Of a DNA stretch of 64,000 bases, positions 63,442-64,000 are shown one piece after another; position 1 is the first letter of the stretch, and the number at the start of each line of letters is the position of its first letter. Below the pieces are notes generated by a model, which searched no databases, was not told the DNA's origin, and saw only the letters and a program-made list of their open reading frames with translations. Both the position numbers and the translations under genes were made by a program. Location of the stretch: positions 1 through 64,000 of the forward strand of contig JAHLLM010000007.1 in NCBI GenBank assembly GCA_020444175.1. Reading direction: 5' to 3'. The stretch is from Desulfobulbaceae bacterium. GTDB taxonomy: Bacteria > Desulfobacterota > Desulfobulbia > Desulfobulbales > SURF-16.

Positions 63442-64000
63442 ATGATCTTTCTCAGCAATAAAAATCCGAGTCAATTTACAGGCGACATTCTTATATATTT
63501 TGTGCGCGAGCCGACAAAAAGAGGAGCGCCTGTCTGCAGTGATGTTCTCATACAGGAAAGAATTAATCATGCCTATCAGGTTGGCGACTGCCGCGGCAAA
63601 AACGAAGAAACTCTGCTTATCTATCCGGAACGGGTCTTTGACGGTGTTAAAGCAAAACGTCTTTTAATAGTCGGACTTGGTAAAGATGAGTTGAATCGTG
63701 AAATGTTTCGGCGGGCAGGTGGTGTCGTTGCCCAGAAAGCACTGGCCGTTAAAGCAGAGAAGCTTTTTATTGTTGTTCCCGAGGAACTGAACTTCTCAGC
63801 AGAAGAGATGACCGAATGTCTGTGCGAAGGTCTCATACTCGGCAGTTACCAGTTCAAAAAATATCAAACCAAAACGAATGAAGATGAAAAAAAGGCTGAA
63901 ATTAAAAAGATAAGCCTTTATCTGAGCCAAACATCATCTGCCACGGCCCGAAAAGCCCTGAAACGTGGAATTGCCGCCGGCAATGCAGGGAATGCTGCAA
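63442..64000 (+). CDS. pepA: Leucyl aminopeptidase (PepA, M17), N-terminal part, cut by the window end
   Basis: The frame opens at an ATG with AAGGAG six bases upstream and runs to the end of the window with no stop. The first 186 residues show the M17 N-terminal domain: DGVKAKRLLIVGLGKDELNR and FRRAGGVVAQKAL, then CEGLILGSYQF. The zinc-binding catalytic domain lies beyond the window. It is 17 bp after ubiB. Confidence 0.85.
   Translation, partial: MIFLSNKNPSQFTGDILIYFVREPTKRGAPVCSDVLIQERINHAYQVGDCRGKNEETLLIYPERVFDGVKAKRLLIVGLGKDELNREMFRRAGGVVAQKALAVKAEKLFIVVPEELNFSAEEMTECLCEGLILGSYQFKKYQTKTNEDEKKAEIKKISLYLSQTSSATARKALKRGIAAGNAGNAA

Overview
The window is about 64 kb of chromosome from a Gram-negative, probably sulfur-metabolising bacterium of the Desulfobacterota (Desulfobulbales-like). 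This placement is an inference. It rests on the gene mix: WaaG/WaaP core-LPS genes, MsbA, LolA, a MucR-type regulator, a four-S1-domain RNA-binding protein, YicC-RemA-Gmk, a phasin-like protein next to UbiB, and a selenoprotein rhodanese. No rRNA, tRNA or CRISPR array was seen. No transposase gene was seen either, but small non-coding inverted-repeat elements (MITE-like) are unusually frequent.

Region 1 (about 0.3-24 kb, nearly all minus strand) is an envelope glycan locus. Read in the direction of transcription it starts with msbA and an O-antigen ligase. A surface-sugar block follows: UDP-sugar 4,6-dehydratase, an SQD1-type UDP-sulfoquinovose synthase, two paralogous GT-B proteins, NeuB, NeuC, a D-2-hydroxyacid dehydrogenase, a CMP-nonulosonate synthetase and a sulfotransferase. 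Next comes a GT2 / double-LAB_N / two-GT83 block that looks like a polyprenyl-phosphate-sugar modification pathway, and then waaG, waaP and a second LPS-kinase-like gene. A lone GT4 gene on the plus strand closes the locus.

Region 2 (24-34 kb) holds a Trm112-like zinc ribbon protein, a TIM-barrel sugar isomerase-like protein, dnaE, a YkgJ cysteine-cluster protein and a secreted GHL10 glycosidase fused to a parvulin-like domain. It also holds a small DUF5619-like gene and a three-rhodanese-domain gene that reads through an in-frame TGA with a textbook-like SECIS hairpin.

Region 3 (34-40 kb, plus strand) has a GT9-like protein, heptose-7-phosphate kinase, then yicC, remA-like, gmk and rlmB-like genes in a tight run. 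Region 4 (40-49 kb, minus strand) has murI, lolA, cobU, a cobD-like gene, a phosphodiesterase, an S1 protein and a response regulator. A mucR-like gene and a three-gene HDOD / pseudo-receiver-GGDEF signalling operon follow.

Region 5 (49-64 kb) has an FmdB protein, a candidate small minus-strand transcript and a porin / mini phosphate-binding protein / HAMP-PAS-GGDEF operon. It continues with queA and a DUF2065 gene, ispG-proS-relA, nadC with a glycine-zipper lipoprotein, a phasin-like gene with ubiB, and the start of pepA, cut by the window end.

The strongest unusual items are: (1) the selenocysteine triple rhodanese, (2) the sulfoquinovose/sulfotransferase/nonulosonate cluster, (3) the double LAB_N protein as a possible lipid-linked-sugar flippase, (4) a RelA-type enzyme with a ruined hydrolase site, (5) the glycosidase-parvulin fusion, and (6) six families of short inverted-repeat elements, one with near-identical copies and clean 5-bp target duplications.
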